Positions 55,296 to 63,254 of a stretch of DNA of 64,000 nt are shown here, piece by piece. Both the position numbers and the translations under genes were made by a program. The notes beneath the pieces were generated by a model. That model worked only from the letters and a program-made list of their open reading frames with translations. It was not told the DNA's origin and ran no database searches. The DNA is from CAWKGV01 sp963849305 (GTDB lineage: Bacteria; Pseudomonadota; Alphaproteobacteria; Acetobacterales; Acetobacteraceae), in the NCBI GenBank assembly GCA_963849305.1, contig CAWKGV010000006.1, forward strand, positions 124,001 through 188,000, given 5' to 3'. Every line of letters starts with the position of its first letter. The stretch's first letter is position 1.

Positions 55296-55640
55296 GCGAC
55301 CGTACAGGTGCTGCAGCTTCGCGGCCAGAGCTGGCCCGCATTGCGGGCCTTCCACGCGATCACGCGCGGCAATGCCGAGGCGCTGGATTTGGCGGAGCGG
55401 ATCGGCAGCATCGAGGTGGGGCACGAGGCCGACCTGGTGCTGCTCGATTCGCGCGCGACCCCGGCGATGGCACACCGGATGGCGGCGGTGGACGGGGATC
55501 TGGCGGAAGAGCTGTTCGTGCTGATGATGCTGGGGGACGACCGCGCCATTGCGGCCACCTATGTGGCCGGGCGGCCGGTTGTCCCCAGCGCTTTCATCCC
55601 GGATAGCGACTCCGCCTACAGCAGTGTGCGCGTTGCCTAG
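55296..55640 (+). pseudogene. guaD: Guanine deaminase C-terminal stub
   Basis: About 112 codons match the end of guanine deaminase: VLQLRGQSWPALRAFHAITR, GNAEALDLAERIGSIEVGHE, ADLVLLDSRATPAMAHRM and EELFVLMMLGDDRAIAATYV with a TAG at 55638. The N-terminal three quarters with all metal ligands are missing. It sits head to head with the truncated start of the NCS2-UraD gene, so 55285-55305 is a rearrangement joint. The stub's presence shows that guanine deamination once belonged to this island. Confidence 0.75.
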
Positions 55641-55641
55641 C

Positions 55642-55715
55642 CGGCACCTGAAGAACGGTGCTCTGCTGCTCTACGACGTGACCTCCACCTGGCATTGCCA
55701 ACTTAACAAGTAGCG
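55642..55715 (+). mobile_element. IS1634-type transposase scrap
   Basis: A 24-codon piece, RHLKNGALLLYDVTSTW and a few more residues to TAG 55713. H-L-x-x-G-A-L-x-L-Y-D-x-T-S is a hallmark of the N-terminal half of IS1634/IS4-like transposases. Nothing else of the element remains. Confidence 0.5.
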
Positions 55716-55749
55716 GATGAAGCTCGGCCCGATGGGGAGATGCCCCAGT

Positions 55750-56461
55750 CTATGGCGCCCTGCAGGCGCATGTCTCCTGTTGCCAGATCCGGACGGCCTT
55801 GGCTCGAGCACGTTGATAGGCGCCTGCTGTCATCAGATGTCGACGTGGGCGGAACTGACCATAGATCATGCCGTGCGCCGACAGAGACCGCTGTGCCTGG
55901 GCCGACGACTTGAACCGCTGCATCTGCCGTTCTCGTCGTCGTGTCGGCCGATGTGAATTCTCGGCCCGGTTATTCAGATATCTGCTCGTTCGGTGCCGGA
56001 CATCGGGTAGGACCTCGCGCTTCGCCGCTCCGTAACTCCGCAGGCCATCGGTGATCAGGCGCCGCGGTTCGTACTGTAGTCCTCGGAGCAGGCGCTTGAA
56101 GGAAAGCTTGGCTGCCTTGGCGTTCCTGCGGTTCTGTACTAAGGATGTCGAGCACCACGCCATGCTGGTCGACGGCACGCCATAGATAGTGTCGTTCGCC
56201 GCTGATGCGGATGAACACCTGACCCAAGTGCCAGATGTCGCCTGCCCGTGGTCGGCGCTTGCGGAGCCGCTTAGCGAACTCCGCCCCAAACTTCCTGCAC
56301 CACCCGCGAATGCTCTCGTGGGTCACGAACACGCCCCGTTCGGCCAGGATCAGCTCGACATCTCGTAAATTCAGGCCGACCACGTGATACAGCCAGACCG
56401 CGTGGCTGATGATCTCGGCTGGGAACCGGTGCCGGTAGTAGGTGGCGGGCTCTGGTGTCAT
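55750..56461 (-). pseudogene. IS6-like transposase, frameshifted, first catalytic Asp lost
   Basis: An IS6-type DDE transposase of about 236 residues if repaired. The N-terminus from ATG 56461 reads YYRHRFPAEIISHAVWLYHV and RDVELILAERGVFVTHESIR. The catalytic core has DIWHLGQVFIRISGERHYLW, where other members have WHLDEVF: the first catalytic Asp is Gly here. One extra base at 56140 shifts the frame; the second frame gives VQNRRNAKAAKLSFKRLLRG, LITDGLRSYGAAKREVLPDV (second Asp) and LNNRAENSHRPTRRRERQMQ (Glu). No clear IS6 terminal repeats flank it. Inactive on two counts. Confidence 0.8.
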
Positions 56462-56504
56462 CCCGCTAGACTCGCCCAACTCCGGTTCGGATGCTACTGG
56501 CCGT

Positions 56505-57005
56505 CAACTTGGCAATGCCCACGATGATCATGTCGCCCGTGGCCTCGCGCCGTCGCCAGCGCGCGGCCCAAAGATCGAACACGTAGTGCAGGTAGACGTT
56601 TGCAAGCAGCGGCGATGCCACTGATCCTTGCCCGGTCCCCTTGTCACTGACTGTCACGACCCCGTCTTCGAGGATGCCCGCCTTGAGCCATTTCTGGACC
56701 AGGCGGATGATGCGTGGGTCGCCGATCCGATGTCTTAAGGAACCGTTCCATATTTTGTTATGAAACTTCGTCAAAACCGATCGGATGTTGGCGTCCAGTA
56801 TGTAGTTCACCTTGGTGCTGGTGATCCCGACAATCAGTGCATCCAGCGCATCATGCTGGCTGCGCTTCGGCCGGAACCCATACGAGAAACCGACCAAGTC
56901 TTCTTCGTGTATCGCACTCAGCACCGCTACGGTCGCCCTTTGGACGATTTTGTCTTCGAGGGCGGCCACCGCGAGCGGGCGCTGTCTTCCGTCCGCCTTC
57001 GGTAT
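56505..57005 (-). pseudogene. ltrA: Group II intron reverse transcriptase/maturase internal fragment
   Basis: About 165 codons of an intron-encoded reverse transcriptase: IPKADGRQRPLAVAALEDKI, VQRATVAVLSAIHEEDLVGF, SYGFRPKRSQHDALDALIVG, RIGDPRIIRLVQKWLKAGIL and GTGQGSVASPLLANVYLHYV. The first catalytic motif, usually DADIRSFFD, reads DANIRSVLTKF, and the sequence leaves the family just before the YADD box (DMIIVGIAKL). Both ends are missing. It is directly joined to the Tn3 transposase end at about 57010. Confidence 0.82.
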
Positions 57006-57020
57006 ATGTTGCTGTCCGCG

Positions 57021-57766
57021 CCCCAGAGATAGTCACCGGTGAGGTTGATGTGCTGCCATCCGAGCGGGGCGAGCTGCGCGAGTAGCGCGTCGTGGACGAC
57101 ATCGCCGCGCAGGCGAAGGGCGTCCAGCGCGCGGCAGTATTCCACAGCGCGATCGCCGCGGTGACCAGGGCGAGCCCGCTGGCGCGATGCTGCTGCGCCT
57201 CGGCCGTGCGATCGCGCAGGCGGCCAAGGCGATGGAAGCAGACGGCGCGGGGGAGCGCGTTGCACGACTCGCTCTTGTTGAGTTCCGCCGTCCCCTGTCG
57301 TCGCAGTGAAGGCTGTTCCAGCCAGTCCAGCGTGAACAGCGTCCGCTCGATGCGGTCGATCTCGCGCAGTGCCAGCGCCAGCCCGTTCTGTCGCGGCTAC
57401 GAGCCCGTGACCCGACGCGAACATTCGGACGCCAAACGTCGCGCGAAGGCCGTCGAGTTGCTCGCGCCGTGTCTGGGGCCGGGCGGCGTAGGACAGCAGC
57501 GCCCCAGGGCCAACACGGAGCTGCTCGGCCACGAAGCGCAGCGCCGGTTCGGGGATGGCATCGCCCGGTCGCAGCAGCCGGCCGGGATAGCGGAATGCGC
57601 AGAGCTGCAGGGTGTAGCCTAGCCGATTCGCACGGCCGCACCGCCTCTCGACCACGGCGAGGTCGGCTTGGTCCAGCGTCCAATGCCGAACGAGATCGGT
57701 TTCGGCGATGGGAAGGGCGAAGAGGTCTTCGAGCTGCGTCTCGGTGAGCGCGCGACGTCTCGGCAT
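57021..57766 (-). pseudogene. tnpA: Tn3-family transposase with large internal deletion
   Basis: The start from ATG 57766 is the DUF4158 N-terminus of a Tn3 transposase (RRRALTETQLEDLFALPIAE, DLAVVERRCGRANRLGYTLQ, LCAFRYPGRLLRPGDAIPEP). The end is the Tn3 C-terminus (DALLAQLAPLGWQHINLTGD then YLW). Between them about 700 codons, including the DDE core, are missing and the frame changes several times. The C-terminus is cut just after DYLW where the intron reverse transcriptase fragment begins. Confidence 0.82.
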
Positions 57767-57849
57767 GGCGGATTGTCCCAGCTGAAGTGTAGGCTGATTG
57801 CTGGGCACCGCGCGGTACGGTATCTTGTCGGCGAGACGGAGTAGCGTCT

Positions 57850-58926
57850 GTGAGTATTCCCGCGCCTGGCGCGATCGATTGCGACATTCACCCGGCGCTG
57901 CCCGGCAGCCATGTTCTCGTGCCCTATTTCGACGAATACTGGCGCGAGCACATCGTCATGCGTGGGCTCGACAGAGACGACTACGCCATCGCCGCGTACC
58001 CGGCCGGAGCGCCTCTGTCCAGCCGGCCCGATTGGCGGCCGGCGAAGGGGCCAGCCGGTAGCGACGTCGATCTGCTGCGTACCCAAGGGCTCGACGCATT
58101 CGGGACGCGGTTCGCCATCTGCAACTGTCTGCATGGCGCGCTGGTGGTGTTCAACGAGGATCTGTCAGCCGCGTTCTGCCGGGCGATCAACGACTGGATC
58201 AGGGCCGAGTGGCTCGACCGCGACCCTCGTCTGCGCGCATCCATCGTCATCCCCGCGCACAGTCCGGAGCTGTCGGCCCAGGAGATCGAGCGTTGCGCCG
58301 TGGATCGCCGCTTCGTGCAGGTGCTGATGCTGGCGATGCAGGAGCTGCCGCTGGGCCGGCGCCAGCACTGGCCGATCTATCGCGCGGCCGAGCGGCTCGG
58401 TCTGCCCATCGGCATCCACGCCGGCAGCAGCTCCCGCCATCCGCCCACATCGCTCGGCTGGCCCTCCTACTACCTCGAAGACTACGTGGTGCAGTCCCAG
58501 GGCTTCGCTGCCGTCTTGAACAGCCTGATCGCCGAGGGCGTGTTCGTGGAGTTCCCGCGCCTGAAAGTGGTTTTGATCGAGGCCGGCGTGACCTGGCTGC
58601 CGGCCTGGATCTGGCGCGCCAACAAGACCTGGCGCGGCGTGCGGGCCGAAGTGCCGTGGCTGAAGCGTCCACCGTCGGAGTATCTGCGCGAGCATGTGCG
58701 CTTGACGCTGCAACCCTTCGACGCGCCGCCCACGCCCGCCCAGGTCGAGCGCGTGATCGAGGAGATCGGCTCCGACGAGCTGCTGCTGTTCTCCACCGAC
58801 TATCCCCACTGGCATTTCGATGGCGCCGACGCGGTGCCCGACGCGCTCTCTGAGGCGTTGGTGCGGAAGATCCTGGTCGAAAACCCGATGAGCACTTATT
58901 CGCGTCTTGCGGACGCAAGCCAATGA
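57850..58926 (+). CDS. Amidohydrolase family protein (PF04909), paralogue 1
   Basis: A 358-residue TIM-barrel metallohydrolase of the amidohydrolase-2 type. Metal-binding N-terminus IDCDIHPALPGS (D12, H14), HWPIYRAAERLGLPIGIHAG near residue 175, RLKVVLIEAGVTWLPAWIWR near 236 and the conserved LLFSTDYPHWHFDGAD near 312. Related enzymes are decarboxylases or hydrolases of ring compounds (ACMSD-like). The start is GTG 57850; no ATG is near. The next gene is a paralogue 16 bases after the stop, which marks a two-component or tandem-substrate system. Confidence 0.86.
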   Translation: MSIPAPGAIDCDIHPALPGSHVLVPYFDEYWREHIVMRGLDRDDYAIAAYPAGAPLSSRPDWRPAKGPAGSDVDLLRTQGLDAFGTRFAICNCLHGALVVFNEDLSAAFCRAINDWIRAEWLDRDPRLRASIVIPAHSPELSAQEIERCAVDRRFVQVLMLAMQELPLGRRQHWPIYRAAERLGLPIGIHAGSSSRHPPTSLGWPSYYLEDYVVQSQGFAAVLNSLIAEGVFVEFPRLKVVLIEAGVTWLPAWIWRANKTWRGVRAEVPWLKRPPSEYLREHVRLTLQPFDAPPTPAQVERVIEEIGSDELLLFSTDYPHWHFDGADAVPDALSEALVRKILVENPMSTYSRLADASQ

Positions 58927-58942
58927 ACATGGAGATTGTGCG

Positions 58943-60055
58943 ATGACCGTGACCGTCCTGGAGCGCGGCGCCGATCTCGGCAAGCAGACCGAGCTTGGCT
59001 TCGTCGATTGCGACCTGCATCTCTATCCCAAGAGCGGCGCCGACCTAGACGAGTTCCTTCCGGCGCGCTGGGCGCAGCACCGCCGCAGCTTCGGCGGACG
59101 GTCGCGCCAGGCGCTCGCCAACGCCGCGGCCTATCCGCGCATGTCGCCCGCTACCGGGATGCGGGTCGATGCCTGGCCGCCCGGCGGCAGCGTGCCGGGC
59201 TCCGATCTCGACTTCATGCGCGCGCAACTGCTCGATGCCTTCGGTGTCGCCTACGGCATCATCCTGCCGCTGGTGGGCCGCTGCTCGGACGAGCGGAACG
59301 TGGAGTTTGGCGCCGCGATGAGTACGGCGGTGAACGATTGGCAGGCGAAGGTCTGGTGCGACCGCGAGCCGCGCCTCAGGGCGTCGGTGCAGGTGCCGAT
59401 CGAACACCAGGACGCCGCCATCACTGAGATCGAAAAGCGCGCCGGCGACCGCCGATTCGCGCAGGTCCAGATCCCGCCGCGCGGACTGGAGCCGCTGGGC
59501 CGGCGACGCTACTGGCCGATCCTGGAAGCGATCGCCGCGAACGGGTTTCCGGCGGCGCTGCATCTGGGCGGCACCGGCGGGCACGCCTCGACTGGGGGCG
59601 GCTGGCCCTCCTTCTATCACGAGGAGCACCATTCCTACGTGCAGAGCATGGAGGCGCTGGTCACCAGCTTGGTGGTGGAAGGCGTGTTCGAGCGCATCCC
59701 CGGCTTGCGCGTGGTGCTGGTGGAGGGCGGGTTCGCCTGGCTGCCGGCGCTCTCCTGGCGGCTCGATAAGCATTGGAAGCGACTGCGCGAGGAGGTGCCG
59801 CACCTCAAGCGACTGCCGTCCGAGTATATTCGCGAGCATGTCTGGGTGACCACGCAGCCGGTGGAGGAGCCGGAGCGGGCCGAGGACATACTGGCGACGC
59901 TGGAATGGATCGGCTGGGACCGGGTGATGTTCTCCACCGATTATCCGCACTGGGACCAGGACAACCCGCGCTACGCCTTCAAGGTGGCGTTGCCCGAGCA
60001 GGGGCGGCGGATGATCTTCCGTGACAACGCGATGGCGTTCTACGGCCTGGAATGA
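58943..60055 (+). CDS. Amidohydrolase family protein (PF04909), paralogue 2
   Basis: A 370-residue relative of the preceding gene: FVDCDLHLYPKSGADLDEFL at the start, CDREPRLRASVQVPIEHQDA near residue 150 (DRDPRLRASIVIPAHSPE in the paralogue), RYWPILEAIAANGFPAALHL near 192, GLRVVLVEGGFAWLPALSWR near 254 and VMFSTDYPHWDQDNPRYAF near 330. I chose ATG 58943 (GGAG 10 bases upstream) over the 12-codon longer frame that overlaps paralogue 1. Its stop overlaps the Rieske gene start (ATGA), so both are translated together. Confidence 0.87.
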   Translation: MTVTVLERGADLGKQTELGFVDCDLHLYPKSGADLDEFLPARWAQHRRSFGGRSRQALANAAAYPRMSPATGMRVDAWPPGGSVPGSDLDFMRAQLLDAFGVAYGIILPLVGRCSDERNVEFGAAMSTAVNDWQAKVWCDREPRLRASVQVPIEHQDAAITEIEKRAGDRRFAQVQIPPRGLEPLGRRRYWPILEAIAANGFPAALHLGGTGGHASTGGGWPSFYHEEHHSYVQSMEALVTSLVVEGVFERIPGLRVVLVEGGFAWLPALSWRLDKHWKRLREEVPHLKRLPSEYIREHVWVTTQPVEEPERAEDILATLEWIGWDRVMFSTDYPHWDQDNPRYAFKVALPEQGRRMIFRDNAMAFYGLE

Positions 60056-60465
60056 GCCGGCATGTCGTGGCCGCCGTGGGCGAGATCGCGCCGGGAGCCT
60101 GTAAGATCGTCACCGTTCAGGGGCGCGAGATCGGCGTTTTCTTCGTCAATGACGCCTATTTCGCCCTGATCAACCGCTGCCCGCACGAGGGGGCGCCGCT
60201 ATGCCGGGGGCGGTTGCTGGGGCTGATGGACTCCGACCGGCCGGGTCGTTACCGGCTGACGCGCAACGGCGAGATGCTGCGCTGCCCCTGGCACGGCTGG
60301 GAGTTCGACATCCGCACTGGCCAGTCCTGGTGCGAGCCGGACAGCGTGCGGGCCCGCACGTACAACGTGACGGTCGAGCCGGGCGCCGGCCTGGCGAAAG
60401 GACCGTTCGCCGCCGAGACCGTGCCCGTGGCGGTGGAGCGGGAGTACGTCGTGGTCGAGGTGTAG
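60052..60465 (+). CDS. Rieske [2Fe-2S] ferredoxin-like protein
   Basis: A 137-residue Rieske protein. Cluster ligands are C43 and H45 (CPHEGAPLC) and C78 and H81 (CPWHGWEFDIRTGQSW). It lacks a signal peptide and any oxygenase domain, so it is a cytosolic electron carrier, as in Rieske oxygenase systems, where it would feed a partner. No oxygenase or reductase gene is in sight; its four-base overlap with the amidohydrolase gene ties it to that pathway. Confidence 0.9.
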   Translation: MSRHVVAAVGEIAPGACKIVTVQGREIGVFFVNDAYFALINRCPHEGAPLCRGRLLGLMDSDRPGRYRLTRNGEMLRCPWHGWEFDIRTGQSWCEPDSVRARTYNVTVEPGAGLAKGPFAAETVPVAVEREYVVVEV

Positions 60466-60491
60466 GGTTTGGGAAGCGTTGAGGGCCAGCA

Positions 60492-60932
60492 ATGCAATGG
60501 AGCAGGCGGGATATAGCCTTTGGTCTCGGGGTGCTGCCGGCGGTGGCGATGCCCGGGGCCGCCAACGCGGCGGCGCAGGATGGGCCGCAACAGGCGCTGC
60601 CGCCGACGCTTGACGAGCCGGGGAAGATGCTGCTCACCGTGTTCCTGCGCCATGACGAGGCGAAGACCGTTGATCAGATCAATGAGCATCTGCGCCAAAC
60701 CGGCTGGTACGATCGGTTTCCGCCGCCCGGCGTGGACGTCATCGCCTGGTTCGTGATGATGGGAATTGGGCAGGTGGCCGTCCTTCGCTTGCCTCCCGAC
60801 CGGCTGCGCGACACCAACCGAGTGATCGAGTCCGCTGCCTGGGGCGGCTTTCGCACCGAGTTCTACCCGACCTACGACTATCGCCGCCTTTGGGCCGAGG
60901 CGAAGCGGCGGGCGGACACTCAGCCTCGTTAG
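60492..60932 (+). CDS. Tat-exported protein of unknown function
   Basis: A 146-residue protein with a Tat signal (SRRDIAFGLGVLPAVAMPGA, cleavage near residue 27). The mature domain has LTVFLRHDEAKTVDQINEHL near 48, GVDVIAWFVMMGIGQVAVLR near 78 and DTNRVIESAAWGGFRTEFYP near 106. I do not recognise the family; the pattern (FLRHD..KT.DQIN, then IGQV..LR.P) recalls small dabb/YCII-like ferredoxin-fold domains, which is weak. It lies 26 bases after the Rieske gene. Confidence 0.7.
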   Translation: MQWSRRDIAFGLGVLPAVAMPGAANAAAQDGPQQALPPTLDEPGKMLLTVFLRHDEAKTVDQINEHLRQTGWYDRFPPPGVDVIAWFVMMGIGQVAVLRLPPDRLRDTNRVIESAAWGGFRTEFYPTYDYRRLWAEAKRRADTQPR

Positions 60933-61033
60933 GCGAGCGCGTCGGCGTGTGCGCCCGAGACCGAACAACAATAGTTTGCTTGTCCCGGTCCAAACCTGAT
61001 CTTTAATCTCTCCTCGGGAGAGGGGAAGACTCG

Positions 61034-61954
61034 ATGCTGAAATACTATCTCTGGGCAGTGGGCGAAAAGACGCTGTCCTACGTTCCATTCGGCCCGCGCG
61101 TCTATAGCGGGCTAGGCTACCTGGCAAACCGCACGTCGAAGCGCCAACTCCTGGGATGCCCCACCTCATATCGCCTCGCGCGGAAGGCCAAGGAACTCGC
61201 GCCGGCAGGCGGAACGATCCTGGATGTCGGCACCGGCTGGCACCATCACGACGCTTTCCTGCTCTATCTGATCGGCGATTACAAAGTTTACTTGTTCGAC
61301 GTTCAGGACAAGGCCAGATATATGTACATCAGAACCTACCTCGATTATCTCTTGGAAAATTTGGAAACCGTGGCCGCCGAACTCTCTATCGACACGGATG
61401 GCGCGAAACGCAAGCTGGAGGAGCTGCTCAGGCTGAAGTCGCGCGAGGATATCTATAGGGCCTGCAATTTCGAGTCATGCGTTACCGACAAGACCTCTGA
61501 GCCTTTCCTGCCGGATGACAGCATCGATTTCATGGTGTCGAATTGTGTCCTCACGCATATCCCACCCGATATCCTGGAACCGGAATTACGCGCACTGCGG
61601 GCGATGCTGAGAAAGGACGGCTACATGTATATGATGATCGGCCATGACGATCATTGGTCGTTTCATGATCCCTCAGTGAACCAGTTCAACTATTATCGGT
61701 ACTCGGATCGATACTATCAAACCTTATTCGACACCAGGTTCGAGTACCAGAACCGGTTCGTCAAGCAGGAATGGCTGCCGATCTTCGAGCGCACGCGCCT
61801 GGAGATCGTCGATTACTTTGGGCATGTAACGGACGAGAGCCGGGCGGACATCCGCGCTCTGCCGCATGTGGACCAACGTTTCGCGAAGTATCCGCTCGAT
61901 GAGCTTGCGACCATCCACAGCTACTTTCTGTTGCGTCGGGCCGCCGACGCATAG
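61034..61954 (+). CDS. Class I SAM-dependent methyltransferase
   Basis: A 306-residue methyltransferase-fold protein. SAM-binding motif I is GGTILDVGTGWHHHDAFLLY near residue 59; the later motifs are VYLFDVQDKARYMYI near 86 and DSIDFMVSNCVLTHIPPDIL near 164, then LRKDGYMYMMIGHDDHW near 194. The rest, rich in Tyr and Phe (FNYYRYSDRYYQTLF), is not a standard acceptor domain. Base composition is AT-richer than the flanks, suggesting transfer. GGAGAGGGGA precedes ATG 61034. Substrate unknown; it stands alone. Confidence 0.78.
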   Translation: MLKYYLWAVGEKTLSYVPFGPRVYSGLGYLANRTSKRQLLGCPTSYRLARKAKELAPAGGTILDVGTGWHHHDAFLLYLIGDYKVYLFDVQDKARYMYIRTYLDYLLENLETVAAELSIDTDGAKRKLEELLRLKSREDIYRACNFESCVTDKTSEPFLPDDSIDFMVSNCVLTHIPPDILEPELRALRAMLRKDGYMYMMIGHDDHWSFHDPSVNQFNYYRYSDRYYQTLFDTRFEYQNRFVKQEWLPIFERTRLEIVDYFGHVTDESRADIRALPHVDQRFAKYPLDELATIHSYFLLRRAADA

Positions 61955-62030
61955 AGCCGGTTCAGGCGGACCGAGAAGCGGGTTTGTTTCTCATCCGCAC
62001 CGGCTCCCATGGGCGATGGGGAGTTGAGCC

Positions 62031-63254
62031 GTGCCGGACGCCGTGCTGGCGCTGAACGCGGGGTCGTCGAGCATCAAGTTTGCGCTGTTCGAGGCCGCTG
62101 TCGGTGCTACCAAACCGGTCTTGCACGGCCAAGTCGAGGGGATCGGGACCGCCCCGCACTTCATCGCACGCGATGTGTCGGGCGACGTGCTGGGAGAGCG
62201 GCGCTGGCCGGAGGGCGGGGCGCAATCGCATGAGACCTTGCTGCGCGATCTGCTGGACTGGGTGGACATCCATCTCGGCGCCGAGTCCCTCGTTGCTGTC
62301 GGCCACCGGGTCGTGCATGGCGGACCGGACTATTACCGGCCAACCCGCGTCACCGAAGAACTTCTCGCGTCTCTGGAACGGCTGACGCCCTTGGCGCCCC
62401 TGCATCAGCCGCACAGCCTGGCGCCGATCCGGGTGATAGCGTCCCTGCGCCCTGCACTACCGCAGGTCGCGTGTTTCGACACCGGCTTTCATCATGGGCT
62501 AGTGCCGGTGGCGACGCGCCTTGCCATTCCGCGGGAGTATGAGGCCGAAGGCGTCAGGCGATATGGGTTTCATGGCCTGTCATACGAATACATCGCCGGC
62601 CATCTGAGGGAGATCGCGCCCGATCTGATCGCGGGACGGGTGATTGCCGCGCATCTGGGCAACGGGGCCAGCCTGTGCGCTATGCGCGATGGCTACAGCG
62701 TGGACACCACGATGGGGTTTACCGCTTTAGACGGGCTGGTAATGGGCACGCGATGCGGTACCATCGATCCAGGCGTGCTGCTCTACCTACAGCAGCAGCA
62801 TGGCTTGAACGCCGGACAGGTCGAGGACGTGCTCTATCGCCGGTCCGGCCTGCTCGGGGTCTCCGGCGTCAGCAGTGACATGCGTGTCCTGCTGGAGAGC
62901 ACCGACACACGCGCACGCGAGGCGGTCGAGCTCTTCGTATTCCGGGTCGCCCGCGAGGCCGGCGCGCTGGTGAGTTCCCTGGGCGGCCTGGACGGCCTTG
63001 TGTTCACCGCCGGGATCGGCGAGCACGCGGCCCCTGTGCGGGCGGCGATCTGCGAGCGCCTTGGATGGCTGGGTGTCCTGCTGGATGACGATGCCAATGC
63101 CCGCGGCGGCGCGCGCATCAGCCACAAGGACAGCCGCGTCGAGGTTCGGGTCATACCAACCGGGGAGGAGGCGATGATCGCTCGCCACACGCTGGTCGCC
63201 CTCGTACGCTCTTACCAGTTAGGGAGACATCGTGATGGTGAAGGATCTGATTAG
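62031..63254 (+). CDS. ackA: Acetate kinase
   Basis: A 407-residue acetate/propionate kinase. ASKHA motifs: VLALNAGSSSIKFALFE (residues 5-21), HRVVHGGPDYYRPT near 89, ACFDTGFHHGLVP near 147, RYGFHGLSYEYIAGHL near 180, AAHLGNGASLCAMRDGYSVD near 206 and FTAGIGEHAAPVRAAIC near 325. The start is GTG 62031 after GATGGGGAG. Its last 20 bases overlap the phosphoketolase start: the pair turns acetyl phosphate from phosphoketolase into acetate and ATP. Confidence 0.95.
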   Translation: MPDAVLALNAGSSSIKFALFEAAVGATKPVLHGQVEGIGTAPHFIARDVSGDVLGERRWPEGGAQSHETLLRDLLDWVDIHLGAESLVAVGHRVVHGGPDYYRPTRVTEELLASLERLTPLAPLHQPHSLAPIRVIASLRPALPQVACFDTGFHHGLVPVATRLAIPREYEAEGVRRYGFHGLSYEYIAGHLREIAPDLIAGRVIAAHLGNGASLCAMRDGYSVDTTMGFTALDGLVMGTRCGTIDPGVLLYLQQQHGLNAGQVEDVLYRRSGLLGVSGVSSDMRVLLESTDTRAREAVELFVFRVAREAGALVSSLGGLDGLVFTAGIGEHAAPVRAAICERLGWLGVLLDDDANARGGARISHKDSRVEVRVIPTGEEAMIARHTLVALVRSYQLGRHRDGEGSD

